A stretch of DNA of 64,000 nucleotides from Bacillota bacterium (GTDB lineage Bacteria; Bacillota; Clostridia; Lachnospirales; Lachnospiraceae). Position numbers and translations under genes: made by a program. Each line of letters begins with the position of its first letter. The first letter of the stretch is position 1. The notes below the pieces were generated by a model, which saw only the letters and a program-made list of their open reading frames with translations, had not been told where the DNA came from and searched no databases. Below, piece by piece: positions 26,258 through 34,710 of this stretch. The DNA lies in assembly GCA_023423045.1 (NCBI GenBank), contig JAFAGA010000102.1, positions 62,001 through 126,000 of the forward strand. The letters run 5' to 3'.

Positions 26258-27709
26258 TTACGCTTCCAGCTTATATACCCTGGCAATGGGCGCTGCAGCC
26301 TGGCCATCGCAGGGCGGTTCTACCATAATGCCGCCCGGACTGCAGGTAAATGAAACCTTCTCTCCGGTGTCCAGCATGGTCACGTTCTTTACCTTTCCTT
26401 CATAGGGAAGCCATACTGCATTGGGAACCTCGGTTGTTTCCTCGGCAAACAGCTCCAAAGCATATACGGTATCCCCTTTTCTCGTAAAGGCTATATTTTC
26501 TTTTTTATACGGCGGGCAGACTCTGGTGCCATAGATGGCTTCGCCGAATACCTTCAGCCACGCTCCCATTCCTTTCAGGGACGCTATTGCCCCTTTCGGA
26601 AGCCGTCCATCGGGCTGCGGACCTACATTGATTGCCAGATTTCCGCCCTTTGCCACGATATCTGTCAACAGATGAATTACCTCTCTCGGAGACTTGTAGG
26701 TATCTTCATAGGCAAAGGAAAATGAGGTTCCCAGGGTAATACAGCTTTCCCACGGCACTCCCAGGGGCTCCTCCGGCACACATTGCTCCGGTGTAATATA
26801 ATTCTCGTAGGGGCCTCCGATGGTTCTGTCAGCGCACAGCATTCCGGGCTGCCATGTCCGGATTTCATCAATCACTTCACCGAGGCGGATATCCTGTCCT
26901 GCCCGCTCACATACCCAGCCGGCATCAAACCACATAATATCCAGCTTTCCGTACCGGCTTGCCAGCTCTTTAATCTGATTCCCGGTAAATTCCACGAACC
27001 TCTCCCATTCCTCGGGATGCTCCGCCGGCACATAGGAAGGCCCCCTCCACATATAATCTCCTCTAGGATAACTCTTGGCCCAGTAGCTGTCAATATGCCA
27101 GTCCGCTTTGGAGAAATATGCGGCTATGCCAATGCCCTTCTTCCTGAAAGCTTCGAATAAATGCCCGCAGATATCCGCATATTTATTAGTATGGTAGGGA
27201 CAGTCCTCCCCTGTGATCTTATAATCGGAATACCGGGTATCCCACATACAAAAGCCGTCATGATGCTTCGTGGTGAATACCAGATAACGGATTCCCGCTT
27301 CTGTTGCAAGCTCCGCCCATTTTTCCGGTTCAAAACGGATCGGGTTAAAGGTTTTATTCAGCCCGAAATACTGTTCCTTGAATTCCTTTGCACTGGCCTC
27401 CCAGTCAATTCCCGTTCTGGACCACTCCGCGTCTGCATCTGAAAGCGCCCAGGACTCCACAATTCCAAGTTGGGAATAGGGACCCCAATGCATCATTAAT
27501 GCCAGCTTTTGATCCTGGAACCATTCCAGTTTTTGAAGAACCTTCATATCGGCGGGCCATACATATTCGTCAGCGGCGCTGTAATTATGTACGCCCTGCT
27601 GTATCTCTTCCCCCGCATCATCCCTGGTCTGCTCTATTTCATTTTCTGCTGCCGTTATTTTCTCTGTCCCGTCCAATATCACAGAATCAGCAGTTTTCTT
27701 CTCTTCCAT
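26258..27709 (-). CDS. GH29 alpha-L-fucosidase
   Basis: A 483-residue cytoplasmic retaining fucosidase. The nucleophile is D262 in KLDIMWFDAGW; LVFTTKHHDGF (143-153) and MHWGPYSQLG near the N-terminus are family landmarks. An extra 50 residues at the N-terminus are acidic and of low complexity (MEEKKTADSV onward) and are not part of the barrel; GAAGGAGC precedes this start but an internal start cannot be excluded. There is no signal peptide. Together with a second GH29 gene 99 bp upstream it suggests two different fucosyl linkages are removed, for example core alpha-1,6 and antennary ones (inference). Confidence 0.92.
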   Translation of the reverse strand: MEEKKTADSVILDGTEKITAAENEIEQTRDDAGEEIQQGVHNYSAADEYVWPADMKVLQKLEWFQDQKLALMMHWGPYSQLGIVESWALSDADAEWSRTGIDWEASAKEFKEQYFGLNKTFNPIRFEPEKWAELATEAGIRYLVFTTKHHDGFCMWDTRYSDYKITGEDCPYHTNKYADICGHLFEAFRKKGIGIAAYFSKADWHIDSYWAKSYPRGDYMWRGPSYVPAEHPEEWERFVEFTGNQIKELASRYGKLDIMWFDAGWVCERAGQDIRLGEVIDEIRTWQPGMLCADRTIGGPYENYITPEQCVPEEPLGVPWESCITLGTSFSFAYEDTYKSPREVIHLLTDIVAKGGNLAINVGPQPDGRLPKGAIASLKGMGAWLKVFGEAIYGTRVCPPYKKENIAFTRKGDTVYALELFAEETTEVPNAVWLPYEGKVKNVTMLDTGEKVSFTCSPGGIMVEPPCDGQAAAPIARVYKLEA

Positions 27710-27808
27710 ACCGCAACCTGCTCCTTCTTTCTGATTTTTGTATCTATGATTTATGCTTCCTATCCTTTTATTCTTACCTGAGACATACCTGCAAAATCAT
27801 CAGGCTAA

Positions 27809-29104
27809 TCAGTCGTTGTTGGTTACTACTTCCCCATGGCCCAGATTGTAGGTAATCTCACCCTCCAGTTCTACCTTCAGCACGGTAGCAAAGGGATGGA
27901 TCTGCATATCCCCTGCCCAAATCCAAAGGGTTCCGGGAATGCCGCTCCAGGGCAAAGCACCCGTATAGGTAAATTTTAATTCCTCCTGACTATGAAGCAC
28001 CGAAACTCTCTTCACCGGGGTTTTGATCCCTTTCACACACAGCGCTTCCACCGGTTTGTCATATACAAACAGATAGATGGTTGTTCTGTCCGCGGACAGG
28101 GTGCTGCCTCCCAGAAACTGACGGTAGCTCAAGCCCTTATCCGTTCCATATACCGCTTCCTCATGGTCATGAATCCAATTTCCCAGGTCCAGCAGCACCT
28201 TTTCCTGGCGCCCATCCAGGGTCCCGTCCTCTTTCGGGCCTACATCCAGCAGCATTCTGCCTCCCAGCGTGATACAGTCGCAGAACATCCTCACAATCTG
28301 ACCGCTGGTCTTATAATCGTTATCTGAAGGTCGGTATCCCCAAGAATCATTAATAGTGGTACAGAATTCCCATTCCCCTTTCGGTCCATAGAGAGGGATT
28401 CCCTGTTCCGGGGTCTGGTAATCCCCATACCCCTGCATTCTGGAATTCAAAACCACATTGGGATTCAAGGTATGGAGGTATTCCCGGAACTCCGGCATTC
28501 TCCATTGACCGGCACTTCTTTCCCAGTCTCCGTCGAACCACAGAAGATCTACGGTCTGATAGCCGGTCATCAGTTCTCTGAGCTGATTATTATTGAACTC
28601 CAGAAATTCCTCCCATTTGCCGTAGTCTTCTTCTCCTCCTGCCGGGGAGCCATAGATGTCCTTCAGGAATTCTTCATCCTCCTGCTTCCTCCCCTCCGGA
28701 TAAATACTCCGATAGCGGGGATCCGACCAGTCAATCAGGGAATAATAGATACCCACCTTCAGCCCGGCTTCGCTCATCGCATCTATATATTCCTTCACCA
28801 GATCTCTGGCTGCCGGTGTCTTTTTGACCACACTTAGTTCACTGTACTTCGTGTCAAATAAAGCCACACCGTCATGATGCTTTGATGTCATGACTACATA
28901 CTGCGCACCAGCCTTTTTAAATAATTCGGCCCATCTTTTCGGATCATAACAGGAGGCTGTAAAGCCTTCGCACTGCTTCATATAATCCTCATAAGAGATA
29001 TTGCCGTTGTGGAAGGACCAGGATTCCGACACGTCCCCCACCGCATAAATGCCATAATGGATAAAAATACCCAGCTTTGCCTGTCTAAACCACTCCTGCA
29101 TCAT
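27809..29104 (-). CDS. GH29 alpha-L-fucosidase
   Basis: A 431-residue cytoplasmic fucosidase distinct in sequence from the neighbouring one. It begins directly at the barrel (EWFRQAKLGIFIHYGIY), has MTSKHHDGV at 72-80 and the nucleophile D191 in DLLWFDGDWE. The C-terminal beta-sandwich follows from about residue 335. GAAAGGGAC lies upstream of the ATG. It is the first enzyme gene after the importer in the operon; a perfect 13-bp hairpin at 29135-29171 lies between it and the binding protein gene and probably lowers expression of the enzymes relative to the importer. Confidence 0.93.
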   Translation of the reverse strand: MMQEWFRQAKLGIFIHYGIYAVGDVSESWSFHNGNISYEDYMKQCEGFTASCYDPKRWAELFKKAGAQYVVMTSKHHDGVALFDTKYSELSVVKKTPAARDLVKEYIDAMSEAGLKVGIYYSLIDWSDPRYRSIYPEGRKQEDEEFLKDIYGSPAGGEEDYGKWEEFLEFNNNQLRELMTGYQTVDLLWFDGDWERSAGQWRMPEFREYLHTLNPNVVLNSRMQGYGDYQTPEQGIPLYGPKGEWEFCTTINDSWGYRPSDNDYKTSGQIVRMFCDCITLGGRMLLDVGPKEDGTLDGRQEKVLLDLGNWIHDHEEAVYGTDKGLSYRQFLGGSTLSADRTTIYLFVYDKPVEALCVKGIKTPVKRVSVLHSQEELKFTYTGALPWSGIPGTLWIWAGDMQIHPFATVLKVELEGEITYNLGHGEVVTNND

Positions 29105-29134
29105 ACAAAAAGTCCCTTTCTTATGCTAAGTAAG

Positions 29135-29171
29135 AAAAGCATATTACCGTACAAGACTGTAATATGCTTTT
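29135..29171 (-). terminator. Intra-operon hairpin, probable attenuating terminator
   Basis: AAAAGCATATTAC and GTAATATGCTTTT form a perfect 13-bp inverted repeat around an 11-base loop, with a T-run. It lies between the binding protein gene and the first fucosidase gene, so it likely sets their ratio or stabilises the upstream mRNA. Confidence 0.75.
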
Positions 29172-29224
29172 CTCAGGTATTGCTTTTATCAGTTTGAATC
29201 CCTTGCGGTATCCGCTGCTGCCTG

Positions 29225-30853
29225 CTATTCTGCTATTGTTTCAACTCCGCGAATTTCAAGCCAGTCTTCCAATCCTAACGCCTTCAGTCCGTCTACATAG
29301 CTATTCCATTGTGCATCATCATTGACATTCAGCTCTCCTGTTACGAACAATGCCTGCTGCTGAACAAAATAATCATTCAGGGCGGAAGCAATATCGGCGT
29401 ATCTGTCAATCTTATCAATGGCAACCCAGAAGGAAGGAACAATTTCCTTCGTTAAATTAGGCTCATAGATCTTCTCCATCGCTTTTTTCTCATCGTATAA
29501 GGGATTATCTTCAATAAACTTAAATCCGGCCGGTAAGAATTTGGGAACTGACTGCGGCCACAAATTGCTCCAGCTTACTTTTTCCTGTTCATCCTCAGGC
29601 AGGGTCTTGGTATCGATGGCACGATATCCGTCGCCCTCTTTAAATACCACCTTACCTACGGGACCTCTGTTGCATCCGATACCATTTTCCAGCGCAAATG
29701 CATTATCAAACCAGCGTAAAATTATTTCAGGATTTTTTGCCTTATCTGTAATAACCGCCTGTGTTCTAAATACGCTAAAGCCGTTGGTATCTCTCAGCCA
29801 TACGCCTCCCTTATCCGTATTCAGCACAGGAAGGACATCAAACTCACTCTTTTCCGTGGTCTGCACAATACCCGAGAATTCATTGCTTCCATAAGCGATG
29901 GATGCGCCGTACATATCCTTATTTCCTTTTCCTTCCCAGGTAGCGCTGTCCTGCGTAAAGATTTCTGTATCAATTAAGCCCTGATTGTAAAGATTGTTAA
30001 ACCAGCTTAAAAATTGTCTGTATTCTGAACTGATACCGGCAAAAACAACTTTTTCATCCTTGATTCCGATGCCGTACTTATCCATAGGCAATCCAAACCA
30101 GCCGGTCATAGCTTCAATATGCTTGTTGTTGGGGTCCGCAGAGAACGGGATTTCATCGCCCGGATTTCCATTTCCGTTAGCATCCTGTTCCTTAAAGGCC
30201 TTCAGCACCGCTTCAAACTCCTCGGTGGTGGTCGGCATCTTCATACCCACATTCTCCAGCCATCTGCCGTTGATGTAGGGTGAATAACCTACCGTTGTAT
30301 CACCGGTTGCATAGGGAATGGTATAGATATGTCCGTCAGGAGCCGTCATCTTCTCTCTTACTCCGGGCACATCCAGAATTGCGGTGATATTAGGACAATA
30401 TTCTGCAATTAAATCTTCCAAAGGAATGAAAATTCCCTGCTGTACTCCGTAGGTTAAAATCAAGCTGTCCGATAAGGTCCATCCGGCAAGCACATCCGCA
30501 TAATCACCCGAATTTAAATCCAGATTCAGCCGTTCCTTGGCTGTCTCATAAGGAAGGTGTCTTAATTCTACATCTACGTTTGTCTGCTTCTTAAATTCAT
30601 TCAGCATGTAGAACTCTCCTGTTTCGCTGGAATCATCCGCAAACAATGAGAAGCTGTACGTGCCTTCATCAACCAGGGGAAGTCCCTCCTTGTACATCAG
30701 GCCATTAACCTTTCCGCTTTCGTCAACTTCAGCTGCTACCGGAGCGGTGGTAGCTTTGGGCTCCGGATTACTGCCCGTGTTTTTCCCGCAGCCAGAGAGT
30801 GCAGCCGTACACATAGCTGCAACCAGCAATAAAGCAATACTTTTCCTTTTCAT
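29225..30853 (-). CDS. Extracellular oligosaccharide-binding lipoprotein (LplA-like)
   Basis: The 542-residue binding protein of the glycan importer. A signal peptide ends in the lipobox ALSGC (Cys22); a short Pro/Ala-rich linker follows, then the long LplA-like fold. GEIPFSADPNN and an acidic GNGNPGDE stretch (a calcium-loop look) are typical of this subfamily. AGGAGG precedes the ATG. It is third in the operon after both permeases; high expression compared with the downstream enzymes is expected because of the hairpin after it. Substrate by context: fucosylated mannose/GlcNAc oligosaccharide. Confidence 0.93.
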   Translation of the reverse strand: MKRKSIALLLVAAMCTAALSGCGKNTGSNPEPKATTAPVAAEVDESGKVNGLMYKEGLPLVDEGTYSFSLFADDSSETGEFYMLNEFKKQTNVDVELRHLPYETAKERLNLDLNSGDYADVLAGWTLSDSLILTYGVQQGIFIPLEDLIAEYCPNITAILDVPGVREKMTAPDGHIYTIPYATGDTTVGYSPYINGRWLENVGMKMPTTTEEFEAVLKAFKEQDANGNGNPGDEIPFSADPNNKHIEAMTGWFGLPMDKYGIGIKDEKVVFAGISSEYRQFLSWFNNLYNQGLIDTEIFTQDSATWEGKGNKDMYGASIAYGSNEFSGIVQTTEKSEFDVLPVLNTDKGGVWLRDTNGFSVFRTQAVITDKAKNPEIILRWFDNAFALENGIGCNRGPVGKVVFKEGDGYRAIDTKTLPEDEQEKVSWSNLWPQSVPKFLPAGFKFIEDNPLYDEKKAMEKIYEPNLTKEIVPSFWVAIDKIDRYADIASALNDYFVQQQALFVTGELNVNDDAQWNSYVDGLKALGLEDWLEIRGVETIAE

Positions 30854-30938
30854 TAATTTTTTCCTCCTCTTTTTTTGTTTTTTTAATTATTTATATTTAT
30901 ATAAATTGCCCGGAAATAAATAATTTTCCTGCAACCCC

Positions 30939-31880
30939 TCAACCTTTTACGGATCCGATCATGACTCCCTTTACAAAGTGTTTTTGGATAAACGGATATA
31001 ATACCAATACCGGAACGCTGCTGATAATAATCAGGGAATACTTCATAACCTCTATTAACTGCTGCTTCTCACGGAGCAATGCCCTGGCTGCCTCTGTGGT
31101 CGCCGTCTGAGATAATGCCGTCTGATTTGTGATCAAAATATTCCTTAACACCAGCTGGAGCGGATAAAAGCTCTTGTCGGAGATATATAACAGCGCGGAA
31201 AAATATGCGTTCCAATGCCCTACACCATAGTACAGTACGAGGATGGCAATAATGGCCTTTGACAGGGGAAGCGCAATCTTAAAGAAAAATCTTCCCTGGG
31301 TGCAGCCGTCAATTTCCGCCGCTTCGTACAATTCCTCCGAAATATTTGCCTTAAAGAAGGTTCTTGCCACGATCATGTTATATACACTTAAGCAGCCCGG
31401 AAGAATTAGCGCCCATAGGGTATTCAGCATATGAAGGTTCTTAACTACCAGATAGGTAGGAATTAATCCTCCCCCGAAAAACATGGTAATCATATAAAAC
31501 AAGGTAATCGGCTTCTTACCGCTGAAAGTATTTCTGGACAAAGCATAGGCCGTAGGCAGAGTGACCGCCAGATTAACAAGAATACCGCTGGCAGTTATAA
31601 AAATAGAGTTAAAAAAACCTCTCATAACCGAACTGGTTTTAAATACCTCCGCATAACCCTTCACCGTGAAGCCCACCGGCCGCCATAAAACTTCACCGCC
31701 GGATACCGCACTGGGCCTGCTGAAGGACGAGATGACAACCCAGTACAGAGGGTATGCCACAATAAGAAAAACAAGGGTTAAGAGAACAAATATCACGGCA
31801 TCAAAGATGACATCTTCCTTACAGCGTTTTGTACCTCCCTTTACTCTATTCTTTACAGGTTTCACTTCTGTCTTATTCAT
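30939..31880 (-). CDS. Sugar ABC transporter permease, LplC/YtcP type
   Basis: A 313-residue inner-membrane permease. A basic N-terminus is followed by six membrane segments; the EAA loop reads YEAAEIDGCTQ followed by IALPLSKAIIA, and the tail is FVKGVMIGSVKG. ATG 31880 follows AGGAGGAG; the longer frame to 31940 has no site. It pairs with the LplB-type permease 13 bp upstream. Confidence 0.93.
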   Translation of the reverse strand: MNKTEVKPVKNRVKGGTKRCKEDVIFDAVIFVLLTLVFLIVAYPLYWVVISSFSRPSAVSGGEVLWRPVGFTVKGYAEVFKTSSVMRGFFNSIFITASGILVNLAVTLPTAYALSRNTFSGKKPITLFYMITMFFGGGLIPTYLVVKNLHMLNTLWALILPGCLSVYNMIVARTFFKANISEELYEAAEIDGCTQGRFFFKIALPLSKAIIAILVLYYGVGHWNAYFSALLYISDKSFYPLQLVLRNILITNQTALSQTATTEAARALLREKQQLIEVMKYSLIIISSVPVLVLYPFIQKHFVKGVMIGSVKG

Positions 31881-31893
31881 TCTTTCTCTCCTC

Positions 31894-32820
31894 CTACCAT
31901 AAGCTGTTGCCTGAGATTTTTTTGGCCGCCTTATTAACAATCAAAAGCAGGGTCAGGTTGACCAATGTATTAAAGAGACCAATCGCCGTGGAATAGGATA
32001 TGTCATTGTTAATCAGACCCACCTTGTACACATAGGTCGAAATAATCTCGGATACTGTTAAATTCAAATCATTTTGCAGCAGGTAGGCTTTTTCAAATCC
32101 CACGGAAAGAATGCTTCCGCAGCTCATGATTAGCAGAATCGTTGCCGTAGGCAAAATAGAAGGGAGATCTATGTACCGTATCAGCTGAAATTTGGTTGCA
32201 CCATCGCAGCGGGCTGCTTCATGCAGCTCCGGGCTGATGCCGGATAAAGCTGCGAAATAAATGACGGAGCTCCATCCCGTACTCTGCCATACGCCGGTCC
32301 ACACATATATGTGCCTCCAATATTCCTTCTTTGCCATAAAGTTAACCGCATCAAAGCCGAGGGACCGCATAAAGCCATTAATAACACCAATATAGGGTGA
32401 CAAAAACAAAATAATCATACCGCTCATAACAACGGTGGAAATAAAATTCGGTGCATATGTAACGGTCTGGATTACCTTTCGATACTTCTTATGCCGGAAG
32501 GAATTCAGCATTAATGCAAGGATAATAGGCATCGGAAACGATACAATCAATCCGTAGAGGCTCAAAATCAAGGTATTCTTGATAACTGTCTCAAAGTAGG
32601 GAGATTCAAAAAATCTCTTAAAGTAATACAGATCCACCCACGCACTGCCCCATATTCCCGCCCTGGCATTGAACCTTCGAAACGCGAGTTGGATTCCATA
32701 CATGGGAATGTAACTGAAAATGAATGTCAGCACAATGCCAGGAAGGCAAAACAGCCAAAGTGACATATCTCTTTTCAGTACCTGCAATACGCGGCCTTTC
32801 TTTTTTGTTTTTGAATTCAT
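31894..32820 (-). CDS. Sugar ABC transporter permease, LplB type
   Basis: A 308-residue inner-membrane permease and first gene of the glycan operon. The motif FIFSYIPMYGIQLAFRRF near the N-terminus is the LplB signature; the EAA loop is HEAARCDGATK followed by IDLPSILPTAT. GGAGGAG precedes ATG 32820. The 622-bp AT-rich region upstream holds three phased TGAACA repeats (32957-32989) that recur at the two promoters on the other side, so the operon is probably controlled together with the CBM9-like gene and the LacI-type regulator. Confidence 0.93.
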   Translation of the reverse strand: MNSKTKKKGRVLQVLKRDMSLWLFCLPGIVLTFIFSYIPMYGIQLAFRRFNARAGIWGSAWVDLYYFKRFFESPYFETVIKNTLILSLYGLIVSFPMPIILALMLNSFRHKKYRKVIQTVTYAPNFISTVVMSGMIILFLSPYIGVINGFMRSLGFDAVNFMAKKEYWRHIYVWTGVWQSTGWSSVIYFAALSGISPELHEAARCDGATKFQLIRYIDLPSILPTATILLIMSCGSILSVGFEKAYLLQNDLNLTVSEIISTYVYKVGLINNDISYSTAIGLFNTLVNLTLLLIVNKAAKKISGNSLW

Positions 32821-32956
32821 ACTTCTCTCCTCCGGGATTCTTTCTAATCGATATTTTGTCTGTCTCTTATTCTTTCTGTCTTTCATGCTCTGTCTTCACG
32901 CTTGGACTCTCATATCCCAGCCCATGCATTCGCTTTCCACACGAAGCATTCACATC

Positions 32957-32989
32957 TGAACATTTCAAATATTATGAACACTTTGAACA
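32957..32989. repeat. Three TGAACA repeats in 9-bp phase, candidate operator
   Basis: TGAACA starts at 32957, 32975 and 32984. A pair with the same 9-bp spacing lies at 34512-34526 on the opposite strand. Confidence 0.45.
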
Positions 32990-33334
32990 TTTATTAGATT
33001 TTATCACTTTAATGTTTTAAGAATAGTTTCTTGAGTTTAAAGAGAATTCATTATGCTTTGTGAGTTATTCATAAATATTTAATTGTTTTTTCACTGTTTT
33101 ATCGTATTTTTGATAATTAAACTTTAACACCAGTTCACTTTATTGTCAAGATGTTTTGTTAAATTGTTTTTCTTTTGTAATATTGTACAGTCTCATTTTA
33201 TATAATATTTTTGCTATTTTCTAATTTTTTGCCTGGAAAACGCCCGTAAAATAAGCCTAAATCCCTTTATTTACGTGGTTTTTCTTATAAATTTCAAGCT
33301 TTTTGTTGACACTAATGAACATTTGTTAAATTTA

Positions 33335-33363
33335 TTGTAAAAACATAAATATGATGCTATAAT
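33335..33363 (+). promoter_or_regulatory. Promoter of the CBM9-like gene
   Basis: TTGTAA (33335-33340), 17-bp spacer, TATAAT (33358-33363) with an upstream TG (extended -10). A TGAACA copy ends 13 bp before the -35. Confidence 0.65.
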
Positions 33364-33442
33364 TAAAATATATCCGGTTCCGTGATGTGCTGCACCGCAT
33401 TGTCCTGGAACCATCAAATTCCACGCAGAAAAGAGGCAAGAT

Positions 33443-34498
33443 ATGAATTCTATAAGAATCCCAATTCCCGCAGTAGATTTTAATCCTCCTGTTTACCATT
33501 GCCGTCGGGCCGAAAAACCCTTTCTTTTGGACGGAAGAATTGATAAGCCCTTTTGGGAAGACGCACCTTTTACCAGCGCCTTTTTGGACATTGAAGGAGA
33601 GCATATGGAGCATCCGCGCTTTCTGACCCGGGCCAAGCTGCTCTGGGATGACGAAAATCTATATATTGGTGCCCAGCTTGATGGAAGTGAAATATGGGGC
33701 TATGTTACCAAACGGGATGATGTTATCTTTCAGGATAATGATTTTGAAATCTTTATCGATCCGGATTCCGATACCCAGCAGTACTACGAATTCGAGATGA
33801 ATGTACTGAATACCCTGTGGGATCTCTTCCTGCCCACAGCATACCGGGATAACGGCAGCGGCCTCAACGGCTATGATATCCATGGATTGCGCACAGCCGT
33901 ATTCGTCGACGGCATCGTTAACGATCCTTCCGCTTCCAACCGGAGCTGGTCTATGGAGGTAGTTATCCCCTTTGCCTCCCTCACCGAATGCCTGCCTCAG
34001 AAGCGTGCTCCCAGAGCGGGGGAATATTACCGGGTGAATTTTTCCCGGGTTCAATGGAAGACCGATGTCAAAGACGGCAAATATCAGAAACGGACGAACC
34101 CTTCCACAGGACGCACCCTCCCGGAAGATAACTGGGTTTGGGCACCGACCGGAGTGATCAACATCCACTATCCCGAATTGTGGGCCTTCGTCTTCTTTAC
34201 CGGCACCGGGGATACGGACCTTTATGCCATCCCCGAGGATGAATACCGCAAATGGGAGCTGAGAAAGCTTTATTATGCCCAGCATATTTTTCTGGATTTA
34301 AACGGGCATTACAGCAATCATTTGGAGGAGCTAAAGGATATTCTGGAACAATATGCGGCCAACGGCAAAAATCGCACGGTGAAACCGCTGCCCTACCGCA
34401 TCGAGACAACCACCCACACTTTTGAAATCTCCTGCCCTTCTTTTGACGAAAAAAAGGAGATTCTGATTTACTCCAACGGAAAAACAGAGGTAAAATAG
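33443..34498 (+). CDS. CBM9-like carbohydrate-binding protein, cytoplasmic
   Basis: A 351-residue protein. Residues about 20-215 are a carbohydrate-binding family 9-like beta-sandwich: FLLDGRIDKPFWEDAP at the start, AKLLWDDENLYIGAQL, then the calcium/ligand-site pattern FQDNDFEIFIDPD and YYEFEMNVLNTLWD. The C-terminal 100 residues (YAIPEDEYRKWELRKLYYAQ onward) are charged and helical. There is no signal peptide, which is odd for a binding module; such stand-alone proteins are common beside glycoside hydrolase genes and their role is unknown. It is divergent from the glycan operon and upstream of the LacI-type gene. Confidence 0.8.
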   Translation: MNSIRIPIPAVDFNPPVYHCRRAEKPFLLDGRIDKPFWEDAPFTSAFLDIEGEHMEHPRFLTRAKLLWDDENLYIGAQLDGSEIWGYVTKRDDVIFQDNDFEIFIDPDSDTQQYYEFEMNVLNTLWDLFLPTAYRDNGSGLNGYDIHGLRTAVFVDGIVNDPSASNRSWSMEVVIPFASLTECLPQKRAPRAGEYYRVNFSRVQWKTDVKDGKYQKRTNPSTGRTLPEDNWVWAPTGVINIHYPELWAFVFFTGTGDTDLYAIPEDEYRKWELRKLYYAQHIFLDLNGHYSNHLEELKDILEQYAANGKNRTVKPLPYRIETTTHTFEISCPSFDEKKEILIYSNGKTEVK

Positions 34499-34511
34499 AA
34501 GGACTACAAAG

Positions 34512-34526
34512 CGTTCACTTTGTTCA
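34512..34526. promoter_or_regulatory. Candidate operator upstream of the LacI-type gene
   Basis: CGTTCA and TGTTCA (complement of TGAACG and TGAACA) start 9 bp apart, just upstream of the promoter at 34535-34563. The same phased motif lies at 32975-32989. Confidence 0.45.
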
Positions 34527-34534
34527 TTTTGCAT

Positions 34535-34563
34535 TTGAAAATAATGGTGTAAAATGGTATAAT
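34535..34563 (+). promoter_or_regulatory. Promoter of the LacI-type regulator
   Basis: TTGAAA (34535-34540), 17-bp spacer, TATAAT (34558-34563), giving a leader of about 140 bases before the start. Confidence 0.75.
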
Positions 34564-34710
34564 ATCTACAAACAGCAGATTAATTCACGAAAACTGAGGT
34601 ATTTGCCAAATGTGCTGAAGTAAATGCAAATTCTTAATCAGTGAAGTTAGTGGTTTTCCCATAATTTGATTATATAAACGCACCGCAGCGTGCAGATTGG
34701 TGTAATAACA

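Larger units (their letters stand above)
32821..33442. promoter_or_regulatory. Divergent 622-bp regulatory region of the glycan locus
   Basis: A very AT-rich region with no gene, between the minus-strand operon and the plus-strand CBM9-like gene. It holds TGAACA repeats at 32957, 32975 and 32984 (spacing 18 and 9), a single copy at 33316-33321, and the extended -10 promoter at 33335-33363. I could not identify the operon's own promoter with confidence. Confidence 0.6.

Noticed and set aside
33306..33311. TTGACA as -35 for the CBM9-like gene
   Set aside because: The nearest good -10 (33358) is 46 bp away; the TTGTAA at 33335 with 17-bp spacing and an extended -10 explains the promoter better.
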